A DNA stretch of 64,000 nucleotides, from the NCBI RefSeq assembly GCF_006874645.1, contig NZ_CP030082.1, positions 620,001 through 684,000 on the forward strand, read 5' to 3'. This document shows positions 8,008 through 16,462 of this stretch, piece by piece (position 1 is the stretch's first letter; each line of letters starts with the position of its first letter). Made by a program: the position numbers and the translations under genes. The notes under the pieces are model-generated. The model did no database searches, was not told the DNA's origin, and worked only from the letters and a program-made list of their open reading frames with translations. The stretch comes from Bdellovibrio sp. ZAP7. GTDB lineage: Bacteria > Bdellovibrionota > Bdellovibrionia > Bdellovibrionales > Bdellovibrionaceae.

Positions 8008-9456
8008 ATGAAAAGCTCATCCATTTTGATTATTACAAGTGTGCTAGCATTCACACACATCGCGAGTGCTCAATCAGCCGGGACCTGTAGTTCTATTTTC
8101 TCTTCAGGCCTTTCTGAACTTCAAGCTAAGTGGTCTAAGCTTTCTATAGAGCAAAAGAATTTCCTTAGAAAACAACAAATGTATTCTTCCTCGAATGTCG
8201 TTCAACGCCGACCGATCGTTAAAACATCAGGTTTAAGACAAGATGCCTCCAAAGATATCGATGCAGCCGATATTAAAGTTGATACCGCGGATCCCTCACT
8301 GGTGATGCCGATTACTTATCCAAATGGTGTAACGAAGTATCGTATTAACTTTTCTGGCCTTCGTTATATCGAAGCCAATACTCCGATAGAGTTGTTCAAA
8401 GGTGGCATAAAAAAGGTTCAACGGTCTCGTGGCTTCTATAAAGACGGTACGGAGATGACGGGTGCCTATCATAACGAGGCTTGGGCTTGGGATGTGGTGA
8501 TTTATAAGAACGAAGCCGGTGAACAGATCGCTTTAGGCGGAGTGATGGAGCAAGGGACGGCGGGAAAACTTCCGAATGTTGCACAAGACAATCGCACCCG
8601 ATCTCGTTGGTGGGGCAAAGTTTCCCACGTTGAAGTAAAGCCTGGCGTTTATGAAGAACACATCGTGTGGCAAGAGCCGATCCATGATTTCAATCGTTCA
8701 AAACATCAGGGATGGGAATATCATGGCTATGGCGGAACTTTAGTCACAGAGTTTAATCCTAAAATCGGTATTCATGAGCCGATCAAAAATAAAAATGGAA
8801 ATTATACGTTGATGTATGAGCGTGTAACGGAAGAGCAGCACGGAATGCCGTGGGTGACGACAACTTTTATGCGCGAGATGGATCCTTCACTAAAAACCAC
8901 GGTCGGCCCTGAGATCGCCGTCACCAATTTAAACAATCCACTGACAGGGAAATTATTTGAAGCCCTTCGCCGTGGTGACGAGCACTACACTGCGGGCTAT
9001 TTGCGTGAAGGTGACAATGTTTTGAAAGAACATAAAAACAAACAATTTGTAAAAGCAGGGAGTGCCAATGACTACGTCCGAAAATACGGTATTTATCTTG
9101 ATTATCGCCCACCTGGCGCAGACGCAGTGGGCCCCTACAAAAACGTCGTCGACAGTCGTGGTGAGATGGTCGACTTCGCTACTACACTAAATCTTCGTGA
9201 AATGATGAATGCAACTTGGGTGGGGAGGCCGCAATTAAATTACGATCCTCAAGGTCGCCTGTGGTTGCTATTTCACTTTGTCCCTAAAGACAGTATTCCT
9301 CAAGGAGCGCCGGTAGAGGGTTGGCCCTCTGCCCAAGACTTTCCAGAATACGGTCGCATCACAGCGATGGTACCGGTCAAGTTTGAATACGATGCTCTGG
9401 GGCAGCCTCTTCTTAAGAAAGATATCGATCCGGAATTCTCTTACATGTACGAATAA
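8008..9456 (+). CDS. Large secreted protein, possible beta-propeller fold
   Basis: 482 residues with a clear signal peptide (1-21, ending ASA). The mature part has a Ser/Lys-rich N-terminal region and then repeating strands rich in Trp, Tyr and Gly (GWEYHGYGG, NYTLMYERVTEEQHGMPWVTTTF, RLWLLFHFVPKD). That pattern resembles the five-bladed propellers of glycoside hydrolases, but I cannot identify catalytic residues. No hydrolase family is claimed. It is a single gene ending in a bidirectional terminator. Confidence 0.65.
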   Translation: MKSSSILIITSVLAFTHIASAQSAGTCSSIFSSGLSELQAKWSKLSIEQKNFLRKQQMYSSSNVVQRRPIVKTSGLRQDASKDIDAADIKVDTADPSLVMPITYPNGVTKYRINFSGLRYIEANTPIELFKGGIKKVQRSRGFYKDGTEMTGAYHNEAWAWDVVIYKNEAGEQIALGGVMEQGTAGKLPNVAQDNRTRSRWWGKVSHVEVKPGVYEEHIVWQEPIHDFNRSKHQGWEYHGYGGTLVTEFNPKIGIHEPIKNKNGNYTLMYERVTEEQHGMPWVTTTFMREMDPSLKTTVGPEIAVTNLNNPLTGKLFEALRRGDEHYTAGYLREGDNVLKEHKNKQFVKAGSANDYVRKYGIYLDYRPPGADAVGPYKNVVDSRGEMVDFATTLNLREMMNATWVGRPQLNYDPQGRLWLLFHFVPKDSIPQGAPVEGWPSAQDFPEYGRITAMVPVKFEYDALGQPLLKKDIDPEFSYMYE

Positions 9457-9459
9457 AAA

Positions 9460-9483
9460 AAGGCACCCTTCGGTGCCTTTTTC
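9460..9483. terminator. Terminator shared by convergent genes
   Basis: AAGGCACC (9460-9467), loop CTTC, GGTGCCTT (9472-9479), with an A run before and a T run after. It can serve both the rightward secreted-protein gene and the leftward barstar gene. Confidence 0.85.
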
Positions 9484-9505
9484 GTTTCACTCTTAAGATT
9501 TAAAA

Positions 9506-9934
9506 CTACAACCAGTACATAAATGTATTTACTGGATTTTCTTTCTGAGCATCGTTCAACGTGTCGATCACGGCTTGAACTTTTACTTCACCCAAATTCT
9601 CAACCAGGTCTTTACCACCAATAATAGTAATGTCCCAGTTTTTTGAAATCACAGAAGGATCCGTCAAAACGTCATACAAGGCATCAAGGTTTGCACCGTA
9701 TGATTTAGGAAGTCTTAAACCATCGGCAATCACGGCGTGCAACTGCTTCAAAGATTTGATTTCGCGACCTTGGATCAAAACCAAGATCTTATAGTTTGAT
9801 TCAAATACTGTAGCTCCAAGAAGACCTTCGCGTTCAACAGTTTGATCAACAGGAACAGTGTAAACACCTGCGTTGGCTTGGACCGCAACCAAATTCACAA
9901 GAAGAGCGGAAGCTAGAACCATCAACTTTTTCAT
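9506..9934 (-). CDS. Exported barstar-family protein (RNase inhibitor fold)
   Basis: 142 residues. Residues 1-22 form a signal peptide (MKKLMVLASALLVNLVAVQANA). Residues 56-140 match barstar: GREIKSLKQLHAVIADGL, then LPKSYGANLDALYDVLTD, the helix that plugs the barnase active site. The positions of barstar Asp35 and Asp39 are kept as Asp84 and Asp88, and Trp38 is Tyr87. The position of barstar Tyr29 is Ser78. Classical barstar is cytoplasmic and neutralises the cell's own secreted RNase, so an exported form is unusual. No barnase-like nuclease is seen nearby. A ligand other than an RNase cannot be excluded. Confidence 0.85.
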   Translation of the reverse strand: MKKLMVLASALLVNLVAVQANAGVYTVPVDQTVEREGLLGATVFESNYKILVLIQGREIKSLKQLHAVIADGLRLPKSYGANLDALYDVLTDPSVISKNWDITIIGGKDLVENLGEVKVQAVIDTLNDAQKENPVNTFMYWL

Positions 9935-10014
9935 GGGTACCCCTTTTATAAAGTTGCGGGACTATAGCACAAGAACTAGGCGTTACCGCCTGTCAGGATT
10001 CTGTACAGTAAGAA

Positions 10015-10758
10015 CTACCCGAAATTCTGCCAGCGCCACGAAGTCTCGGTGCGTGTTCCACGTTTGTCGGTCTTTTCCTCTGAATAGGGAAGGCAAATCA
10101 GAGGCTTAACACGAGCATTGCGATCTACGCAGCGGCCATATTGATTTTTTTGATAGGCGCCCACGCAGCTCTTATTTTCAAAGTCTTCGCAATGAGGAAA
10201 TACGACTTTTCCGGATGGCAGCATCAGGACAGACCAAAAGTTTGCTGTGGGTAGGGGCAAAATGCGATTCCAAATACCCACGCTGATCGCTTGGTTAGCT
10301 TTAAAGGTAATAGTTCTGTTACGGGGGAAGAGGACTTCAAATTCGGCAATTTCCTTTGCTTTCAAAGGCTGTTGAAGTCCCATGCAGGCAGTATTATCTA
10401 ATTGAATATTCACGTCATAGTCGCGCATTGTGGGAATGATTGAGTTCCCCAAGTAGGGTGCCGTCATATCATTTTCCCAATGGCCGACGAAGCCGATGCG
10501 GAGGGTGTCTCCAGGCGAGGTATTTTCAATTTTCAAGGGCGACCATGTGTTCGAAGGTGCAACAGCTACAACCTCTTTGGAAGCGCAGCTGGTTTGTTCC
10601 GAGAGCCACATTTTGCAACCGATTTTAAAGAACGGAATCTGCGATGCCGGTTCAGTACCGGTCTGGCAAATACAATGGGTTTTCGCCGCGAACGTGGTGA
10701 TTGGCGCGATGCTGGTCATCAGAATTAATAAAATACGCAGGGACTTCAAAAACGACAT
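10015..10758 (-). CDS. Secreted cysteine-rich protein of unknown function
   Basis: 247 residues from the ATG at 10758, which has GAGGAA upstream and is preferred over the ATG at 10785. A signal peptide (about 1-24) is followed by KTHCICQTGTEP and about ten cysteines in the mature chain, spaced as if to form disulphides in the periplasm or outside the cell. The middle has a beta-rich stretch (DTLRIGFVGHWENDM, DYDVNIQLDN) and the C-terminus is basic. No family was recognised. It lies between the barstar gene and the esterase gene on the same strand, with about 80-120 bp on either side. Confidence 0.6.
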   Translation of the reverse strand: MSFLKSLRILLILMTSIAPITTFAAKTHCICQTGTEPASQIPFFKIGCKMWLSEQTSCASKEVVAVAPSNTWSPLKIENTSPGDTLRIGFVGHWENDMTAPYLGNSIIPTMRDYDVNIQLDNTACMGLQQPLKAKEIAEFEVLFPRNRTITFKANQAISVGIWNRILPLPTANFWSVLMLPSGKVVFPHCEDFENKSCVGAYQKNQYGRCVDRNARVKPLICLPYSEEKTDKRGTRTETSWRWQNFG

Positions 10759-10874
10759 GGATTCCTCTGTCGTCCAAGAATGCAAATTCAGCGCCCTTTT
10801 GGGGATTCGTATATTTGATTTAGATGACTAGTACCTAGACAGAACGCCGTTTTTTTGTAGCCGCTCTCTGGGGG

Positions 10875-11552
10875 CTACAACGAGTTAACGTATTGACCGA
10901 TACCCTGCAGGACTTGCGCGGGGATCTCGTGACCACCGCGGAATCCAACCAGGGATCCCTTCATGCCGTTTTGAGTAAGCAGGGTTTCAAGTTTTTGTGC
11001 CTGTTTAAAGCCCAAAACCTGATCCATTTGCCCATGGCTTTGATAAAACTTTTGCCCTTGGCGGTTTGCGATCAAAGGTTTCCATTCGTCCTGGCAAAGC
11101 AATGTGCCTGACATCAACACCAAGCCGCGAGGGGTTTCAGGGGCGCGCAGATAAAGTTCGGTTGCCAGCATCGCTCCTTGAGAAAAACCTCCCAGGATGA
11201 TTTGGTTCCAAGGCACGCGCAGTTGACGGATCATTTCCATCGCCATGTCGCGGGCTTTTTCCAGGCCTTTGGGGATTTCACCGCTGAAATCTCGGGGCAC
11301 GCCCGTTTCCTGAGCGCGTTGAATGGCCATCATATCAATCGGCCACCAAGCACGGCCTGTCCATGCGGGGCCAATAGGTACTTCCAGAATTCCATTCGGA
11401 AAAAGCCAATTGTACGTTTGTTTCGTCGGAATCATCTGTCCCAACGAGAACAAGTCATTGGCATCTGCGCCATAACCATGGAAGAAGATGATCCAGGGTG
11501 CGTTATCGTCTTGATTAATTTCTTGGCAATGTATTTTTCCGAGTTGTCTCAT
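10875..11552 (-). CDS. Phospholipase/carboxylesterase-family alpha/beta hydrolase
   Basis: 225 residues from ATG 11552. It shows the carboxylesterase/phospholipase (YpfH/EstB-like) pattern: oxyanion segment IIFFHGYGADANDL, nucleophile elbow GGFSQGAML (catalytic Ser), and a C-terminal His in RGGHEIP. The Asp is probably in the HGQMDQVLGF stretch. It has no signal peptide, so it should act in the cytoplasm on short acyl esters or lysophospholipids. Longer upstream starts are open but would run across the murE start on the other strand, and conserved sequence begins only after MRQLGKIH. Confidence 0.8.
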   Translation of the reverse strand: MRQLGKIHCQEINQDDNAPWIIFFHGYGADANDLFSLGQMIPTKQTYNWLFPNGILEVPIGPAWTGRAWWPIDMMAIQRAQETGVPRDFSGEIPKGLEKARDMAMEMIRQLRVPWNQIILGGFSQGAMLATELYLRAPETPRGLVLMSGTLLCQDEWKPLIANRQGQKFYQSHGQMDQVLGFKQAQKLETLLTQNGMKGSLVGFRGGHEIPAQVLQGIGQYVNSL

Positions 11553-11571
11553 AGCTTGAGCATAATATACT
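11544..11571 (+). promoter_or_regulatory. Candidate promoter for murE, possibly leaderless
   Basis: TTGTCT (11544-11549), 16 bases, then TATACT (11566-11571), only six bases before the murE ATG. There is no Shine-Dalgarno sequence upstream of that ATG, so a leaderless or near-leaderless transcript is possible. The match is modest. Confidence 0.3.
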
Positions 11572-11577
11572 GATCCC

Positions 11578-13074
11578 ATGAAACTACAGCATCTTTTTTC
11601 AACAATTCCAGGAATCGCCGGCCATGTTTTGCCAGACATCGAAGTCTCTGGGATTTTCAATGATGCGCGTAAGGTGGTGAGCGATGGACTATTCGTTGCC
11701 ATTCGTGGTGTCAAAGTCGACGGCCACAGTTTCATTCCTGACGCTATCAATAACGGTGCAGCCGTTTTGGTGGTCGAAGATCCCAATCAAGTTCCCAATA
11801 GCTTTAAAGGTTTCGTTTTGCGCGTGGAAAACACTCGCGAAGCCCTAGATGTTTTAGCCAGCCACTATCACGGCGACCCCGCAGAGGAAATGTTCTGCGT
11901 GGGTGTGACAGGTACTAACGGTAAAACTTCAGTGACCTACATGGTTGAGGCGATTTTTAATCACTCTCAAAACCCAACCGGTGTTATCGGAACCGTGAAC
12001 CATCATCTGCTGGAAAAAGTATGGCCGTCAGACATGACGACGCCAGATCCAATCAATCTGCAGAAACGCCTGCGTGAATTCAAAGACGCTGGCGCCAAGG
12101 CTGTGGCAATGGAAGTTTCCTCGCACGCTTTGGATCAGCACCGTGTGGATAGCGTGCCATTCAATACGGTGATCTTTACGAACCTGACCCGTGATCATTT
12201 GGATTATCACGAAACGATGGAAAAATACTTCGAGTCCAAGCAACGTCTGTTCACAGATTTGTTGTGGAAGACGGAAAAGCTTCCCTGTTTTGCGATCATC
12301 AATATCGATGATAAATATGGCCGTCGCATGCACGTGGCAGATCCAGCAGTTCTTTGGACGTACGGAGCTGATAAATCCGCCGACCTTAGTTTCAAAATCA
12401 AAAGCATGGATTTTGCCCTGACGGTCTTTGATTTGAAAACCCCTGTTGGCACTACCGAAGTAGAATTGCCGATGTCAGGAACTCACAACGTGATGAATGC
12501 AGTAGCCGCAATGGGTGCAGGTCTATCTGCAGGAATTCCATTGGAAGTTTGTAAAGCAGCGATCGCAAGTTTCACCGGTGTGCCGGGCAGATTGCAGGCC
12601 GTACCGAATAATAAAAACCTTTCTGTATTTGTGGATTATGCCCATTCGCCAGATGCTTTAGAAAACGTTCTGACAGCATTGACGAAAGTGCGCGAAAGTC
12701 TTAAGTCCAACGCCAAGATCTGGACAATCTTTGGTTGTGGTGGCGATCGCGACAAAGGCAAACGTCCCTTGATGGCCGAAATGGCCTTGAAATTCTCTGA
12801 TGCCGTGGTGGTCACTTCAGACAATCCACGCACCGAGGAGCCACAGTCTATTATCGAAGATATTTTAAAGGGCGTGACTGCCCAGGATAAAAACCGTGTG
12901 ATCGTTTTGGCGGATCGTAAGGAAGCCATTCATGCGACCATCAGCAAAGCTCAAGAGGGCGATGTGATTTTGATCGCAGGTAAAGGTCACGAAGACTATC
13001 AGATTATTGGAAGCACGAAGTTTCCATTCAGTGATGTGCAGGTCGCCGAGCAGGCGCTGCAGGGGAGAGTGTAA
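11578..13074 (+). CDS. murE: UDP-MurNAc-L-Ala-D-Glu:meso-diaminopimelate ligase
   Basis: 498 residues, normal length. MurE adds the third stem-peptide residue to the peptidoglycan precursor in the cytoplasm. The Mur ligase P-loop GTNGKT is at 112-117, followed by the central-domain EVSSHALDQHRV segment and the C-terminal DYAHSPDAL and FGCGGDRDKGKRP motifs. DNPR at 415-418 is the signature of ligases that take meso-diaminopimelate, which indicates a Gram-negative type wall. Its stop shares an A with the murF start (TAATG), so the pair is translationally coupled. Confidence 0.97.
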   Translation: MKLQHLFSTIPGIAGHVLPDIEVSGIFNDARKVVSDGLFVAIRGVKVDGHSFIPDAINNGAAVLVVEDPNQVPNSFKGFVLRVENTREALDVLASHYHGDPAEEMFCVGVTGTNGKTSVTYMVEAIFNHSQNPTGVIGTVNHHLLEKVWPSDMTTPDPINLQKRLREFKDAGAKAVAMEVSSHALDQHRVDSVPFNTVIFTNLTRDHLDYHETMEKYFESKQRLFTDLLWKTEKLPCFAIINIDDKYGRRMHVADPAVLWTYGADKSADLSFKIKSMDFALTVFDLKTPVGTTEVELPMSGTHNVMNAVAAMGAGLSAGIPLEVCKAAIASFTGVPGRLQAVPNNKNLSVFVDYAHSPDALENVLTALTKVRESLKSNAKIWTIFGCGGDRDKGKRPLMAEMALKFSDAVVVTSDNPRTEEPQSIIEDILKGVTAQDKNRVIVLADRKEAIHATISKAQEGDVILIAGKGHEDYQIIGSTKFPFSDVQVAEQALQGRV

Positions 13075-14495
13075 TGAGAGCCATGGATGTGCAAACCGTC
13101 GTCAAAGCTACAAACGCGCAAGTGGTCAGCCAACACGCTGACGCATTTACAGGAATCGGTACCGACACCCGTGCAGATCTTAAGGGACAAATGTTTATCG
13201 CGCTTAAAGGTGAAGCTTTTGATGCCCACGAGTTTCTGGATAAAGCCGTTGCTCAAGGTGCGACGGTTCTGTTAGTTCACGAAGTAAATGAGCAAGTGAA
13301 CTCGTTGAAAAACAAAGTCACAGTCCTAAAAGTTCCTGACACTTTGAAAGCCCTGCAACAGCTGGGCAACTGGGCTCGTCACCAATCTCAAGGTACGATC
13401 GTAGCCATCACAGGCTCCAACGGTAAGACCACGACAAAAGAATTCACGGCAGCCTTAATCGGTACTGCCAAAAATGTTCACTACAACAAAGGCAGCTTTA
13501 ACAATCACTGGGGAGTGCCATTCACTCTGCTGCAATTGGATCCTAAAAAAGAAGTGGCTGTGATTGAAATGGGTATGAATCACGCTGGTGAAATTACCGA
13601 GCTAGTTCAAATCGCAGAACCGGATGTTGTGGTTTGCACGATGGTAGGGCGCGCGCACATGGAATTCTTTGGCACGATCGAAAAGGTCGCCGAAGCTAAA
13701 GAAGAGATCTATAATGCTGCTAAGAAAAACGCGATCCGTATCTACAATTTGGACAATGAACAAACACATAATATGTTTGTTCGTGGCCACGACAAATTCC
13801 CGCAGGATAAAGTCATCACGTTCTCTAGCGAAGATCCCCGTGCCGATGTGCATTTAATGATTGCTTCCATGAACATGAGCCAATTGGTTCTAAAAGGAAG
13901 CATCAAAGGTGTTCTTGGGACTGCAACTGTGCAGGTCTTTGGGGCACAAAATCTGACGAATTTGATGGCAGCAGCAGCCCTGGGTCTTTCGGTAGGTATG
14001 TCTCCGGCGCAGATCTGGATGGGCTTGCCAGCATGTAAGACAAACTGGGGGCGTAACCAGCTGGTTCACCTTAAATCCGGCGCTCAAATGATCTTTGATG
14101 CCTATAATGCCAATCCCGACAGTATGAAAGCTTTACTGGAAAATGTGCAATTGTTAACAGTAAGCGGACGAAAAGTGGGGGTCTTTGGGCAGATGAGAGA
14201 AATGGGTTCAGCCTCAGCAGAATTGCATGAGGAATTGGGCGAGCGTGTGGGCAAAGCCGGCTTTGAAAAAGTTTACTTCGTTGGCGAAGATTTCGACGCG
14301 TTTACTAAGGGTCTGCAAAAGGCTCAATTCTCTAAGGAAAGCCTGATCCAAAAAGATTTTACAGAAAACGCTGGCAAAGATTTAGCCACTTTCCTTCATA
14401 GTGGCGACATTGCCGTCGTAAAAGCCTCCCGTGGCACGAAGCTTGAGCGTTTCGTTTATCCGTGTGAGCCCCTGGATTTTTCAGAAAAATCGTAG
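13074..14495 (+). CDS. murF: UDP-MurNAc-tripeptide:D-Ala-D-Ala ligase
   Basis: 473 residues. MurF attaches the D-Ala-D-Ala dipeptide to complete the UDP-MurNAc-pentapeptide. The P-loop GSNGKTT lies at 114-120, and the family motifs NKGSFNNHWGVPFTLL, VIEMGMNHAGEI and DAYNANPDSM follow. It starts within the murE stop codon. A GGGGAGAG site lies upstream, and a second ATG nine bases on (13083) would serve equally well. No ddl gene is found in this cluster, so the dipeptide must come from elsewhere. Confidence 0.96.
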   Translation: MRAMDVQTVVKATNAQVVSQHADAFTGIGTDTRADLKGQMFIALKGEAFDAHEFLDKAVAQGATVLLVHEVNEQVNSLKNKVTVLKVPDTLKALQQLGNWARHQSQGTIVAITGSNGKTTTKEFTAALIGTAKNVHYNKGSFNNHWGVPFTLLQLDPKKEVAVIEMGMNHAGEITELVQIAEPDVVVCTMVGRAHMEFFGTIEKVAEAKEEIYNAAKKNAIRIYNLDNEQTHNMFVRGHDKFPQDKVITFSSEDPRADVHLMIASMNMSQLVLKGSIKGVLGTATVQVFGAQNLTNLMAAAALGLSVGMSPAQIWMGLPACKTNWGRNQLVHLKSGAQMIFDAYNANPDSMKALLENVQLLTVSGRKVGVFGQMREMGSASAELHEELGERVGKAGFEKVYFVGEDFDAFTKGLQKAQFSKESLIQKDFTENAGKDLATFLHSGDIAVVKASRGTKLERFVYPCEPLDFSEKS

Positions 14496-14566
14496 TGTTG
14501 ACTAAAATTCAGGCTGGAGTAATCCGGCTTGATGTCCTATAACAGTCCTCGTTATTAGGAGGACTA

Positions 14567-15583
14567 ATGAAACAAAATCTTTCTCTACTTATCGCAGCTC
14601 TAACTTTCTCTGCGATGCAAGCCGGAGCTCAATCAAGTTCTGCAAAGATTGGTGCCGCATCTTCAACAAACACTTCGACTTCAAAAATCGAAGACCTTAA
14701 AAAGCCGACTGAAAAGCTTAAAGACGTTGATGATGAAATTACGGACGCTCGTTTGCGTGCAACATTGGGTTCTAAATCCAAATGGTCTTTTAAGTCTTCA
14801 CTAGGTTATTCCGGTGGTTCCGTGCGTGAGCCTCTTTCTTCGGTGCGCCCGGCGTATCGTACTTCCTCAACTGATGAAGTTATGGCTTATCTTTCTGGTG
14901 ATATCGGTATCAACCTTCGCGCCACAGATCGTGATAACGTCTCCTTCTCTACAGGTATGACTATTAATGATCCTTTGCATGGTGACATCACAAAGCCAGC
15001 CACCGATGAAACTGCAATGGGTGGTGGTGAAGTAATGCCTCGCTACGAATTCTCGACTCCATCAATTTCTTGGAGCCGTGGTTATAAAGCTATGGGCACA
15101 CAAATGGTATCTAGTGTTACCTATGGTCACTATACTGACTCTGTTTCTGGAAGAAAAAATCTTTTGGGCGGTGTGAGCTTTAGTCAAACGATCCTTGCGA
15201 ATTTCGGTACTTCCAAATGGAATGGCGGCGTGAGCATCAGTGGTGGTAAGACTCTTTATAAAGGTGACCTTGAAGATGCGAAGTACAAGAAAGCGCAAGA
15301 CAAAGGGACTTTCATGCGTACCGATCTTAATGCAGGTCTGTTTCCGTTTCTTCAATACTCGTTCAATGACACGTACTCATTCAGAACTGTTTTTGGATAC
15401 TTCCAGTTCTATAAATACGAACTTAATGATCGTTGGGTTCAAATCGAGCCATATCAATCAGTTGGTTTCGGTATCTCTGTAACTCGTGACATCTACTTGT
15501 ACCCGAACATCCAGTTCACTCCGAAAGATATCCGCGACGACAGAACGAACGTGGCTCTTTCTACGAACATCAACTTGTTCTAA
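14567..15583 (+). CDS. Predicted outer-membrane beta-barrel protein
   Basis: 338 residues. A signal peptide (1-22, ending AGAQ) is followed by a Ser/Thr/Lys-rich stretch and then about 250 residues of alternating amphipathic strands and polar turns (WSFKSSLGYSGGSV, SSVTYGHYTDSV, TNVALSTNINLF). It ends in Phe, as outer-membrane barrel proteins usually do for recognition by the BAM complex. It has a strong GGAGG site. It sits between murF and mraY and is followed after 5 bp by an AHSA1-like gene. The specific function is unknown. Confidence 0.65.
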   Translation: MKQNLSLLIAALTFSAMQAGAQSSSAKIGAASSTNTSTSKIEDLKKPTEKLKDVDDEITDARLRATLGSKSKWSFKSSLGYSGGSVREPLSSVRPAYRTSSTDEVMAYLSGDIGINLRATDRDNVSFSTGMTINDPLHGDITKPATDETAMGGGEVMPRYEFSTPSISWSRGYKAMGTQMVSSVTYGHYTDSVSGRKNLLGGVSFSQTILANFGTSKWNGGVSISGGKTLYKGDLEDAKYKKAQDKGTFMRTDLNAGLFPFLQYSFNDTYSFRTVFGYFQFYKYELNDRWVQIEPYQSVGFGISVTRDIYLYPNIQFTPKDIRDDRTNVALSTNINLF

Positions 15584-15588
15584 TAAAT

Positions 15589-16071
15589 ATGTCTGGATCG
15601 AAATTCATTCCTCCTCGCCAAAGCGGCGGGGAGTCTGACTCTCAGGAAATCAATATCACTATTACGGTGAAGGCCACGGCAGCGGAAATCTGGCGTGCGC
15701 TGACTGATACTGACGATCTGGAAAATTGGTGGGGAGACGACGTCTCCCTTGAACCAAAAGTCGGCGGAAAATTCCGCGAAGCCTGGGAAGACGACGAGGG
15801 CAACGAGCAACTCGCTTCCGGCAAAGTCCTTTCTCTTGTTCCCAACAAATCCATTACCTTTACGTGGCGTGAGAAAAACTGGGATGCGAAAGCCTCCACG
15901 GAATGCTCTTACGTGATCGAAGACAAGGGTAAAACTCGCACAATGACTGTTACTCATAAGGGCTGGGAAGTGTTTCCCGATAAGCTGAGTGCGAAACTTC
16001 AAAAAGACTTTCAACTGGGTTGGAAGTATCACATGCAGGAATTAAAAGCCTATCTGGACGACGAAGGTTAA
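15589..16071 (+). CDS. AHSA1/SRPBCC-family protein
   Basis: 160 residues. The sequence INITITVKATAAEIWRALTD followed by WWGDDVSLEPKVGGKFREAW and the closing GWKYHMQELKAYLDDEG is the AHSA1-type START/SRPBCC helix-grip fold, a hydrophobic-cavity domain in many small bacterial proteins of unknown ligand. It has no signal peptide and should be cytoplasmic. It follows the barrel gene closely and may be co-transcribed with it. A REP-like GGTACGG unit starts three bases after its stop. Confidence 0.8.
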   Translation: MSGSKFIPPRQSGGESDSQEINITITVKATAAEIWRALTDTDDLENWWGDDVSLEPKVGGKFREAWEDDEGNEQLASGKVLSLVPNKSITFTWREKNWDAKASTECSYVIEDKGKTRTMTVTHKGWEVFPDKLSAKLQKDFQLGWKYHMQELKAYLDDEG

Positions 16072-16073
16072 AA

Positions 16074-16094
16074 GGTACGGCCTTACTTTCTCCA
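16074..16094. repeat. Single GGTACGG repeat unit
   Basis: One half-unit reading GGTACGGCCTTACTTTCTCC. It combines the CCTTAC variant seen at 17094 with the CTTTCTCC end seen at 1175 and 48916, which ties the two variants into one family. No inverted partner is visible within 100 bases. Confidence 0.6.
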
Positions 16095-16462
16095 ATTAAA
16101 TTTACTATCTTTTCGCCGTCGGTGAAGTTCTCAGTTGTCGAAGCACTGGCCGTTTCATTTAAAACACCTCGTGCTAACTGTCTCTGATTGTGATGTTTCT
16201 TCCATCAGTTTCTTGGTGGAATTTTCCGCTCACATTTTATCGCGGGGTATTTTCATAGAACTGTCTCGCTCAGAGGCGAATTTCCCCGGCTCCTGACAAG
16301 TTCCCTTGAAACGTATGTTAGGGAATCCTCACACACTTCGACCAAAACTTTTGCATCGTCAGTTTTCAAACACCCGCTGATCCTTTTAATTCCATCTGAT
16401 CCATCAAAAGCCCTGTGCATGCGTTTTGCTCTACTCCTTTGTGAAAACAATTTGGAGGAACC
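16095..16462. other. Long untranslated gap before the curlin-repeat gene
   Basis: About 370 bases with no convincing coding frame. One 65-codon frame on the minus strand has no ribosome binding site and no family features. The gap probably holds the promoter and a long leader of the downstream gene, which has a strong GGAGGA site. I see no clear sigma70 hexamers or riboswitch. Confidence 0.4.

Noticed and set aside
7833-8060. 75-codon frame on the minus strand
   Set aside because: Overlaps the signal-peptide region of the secreted-protein gene at 8008 and shows no features of its own.
11553-11786. N-terminal extension of the esterase
   Set aside because: It would run through the murE start on the opposite strand and has no hydrolase sequence before MRQLGKIH.
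16253-16450. 65-codon frame on the minus strand in the gap before the curlin gene
   Set aside because: No ribosome binding site, no hydrophobic or conserved pattern; more likely leader or promoter DNA.
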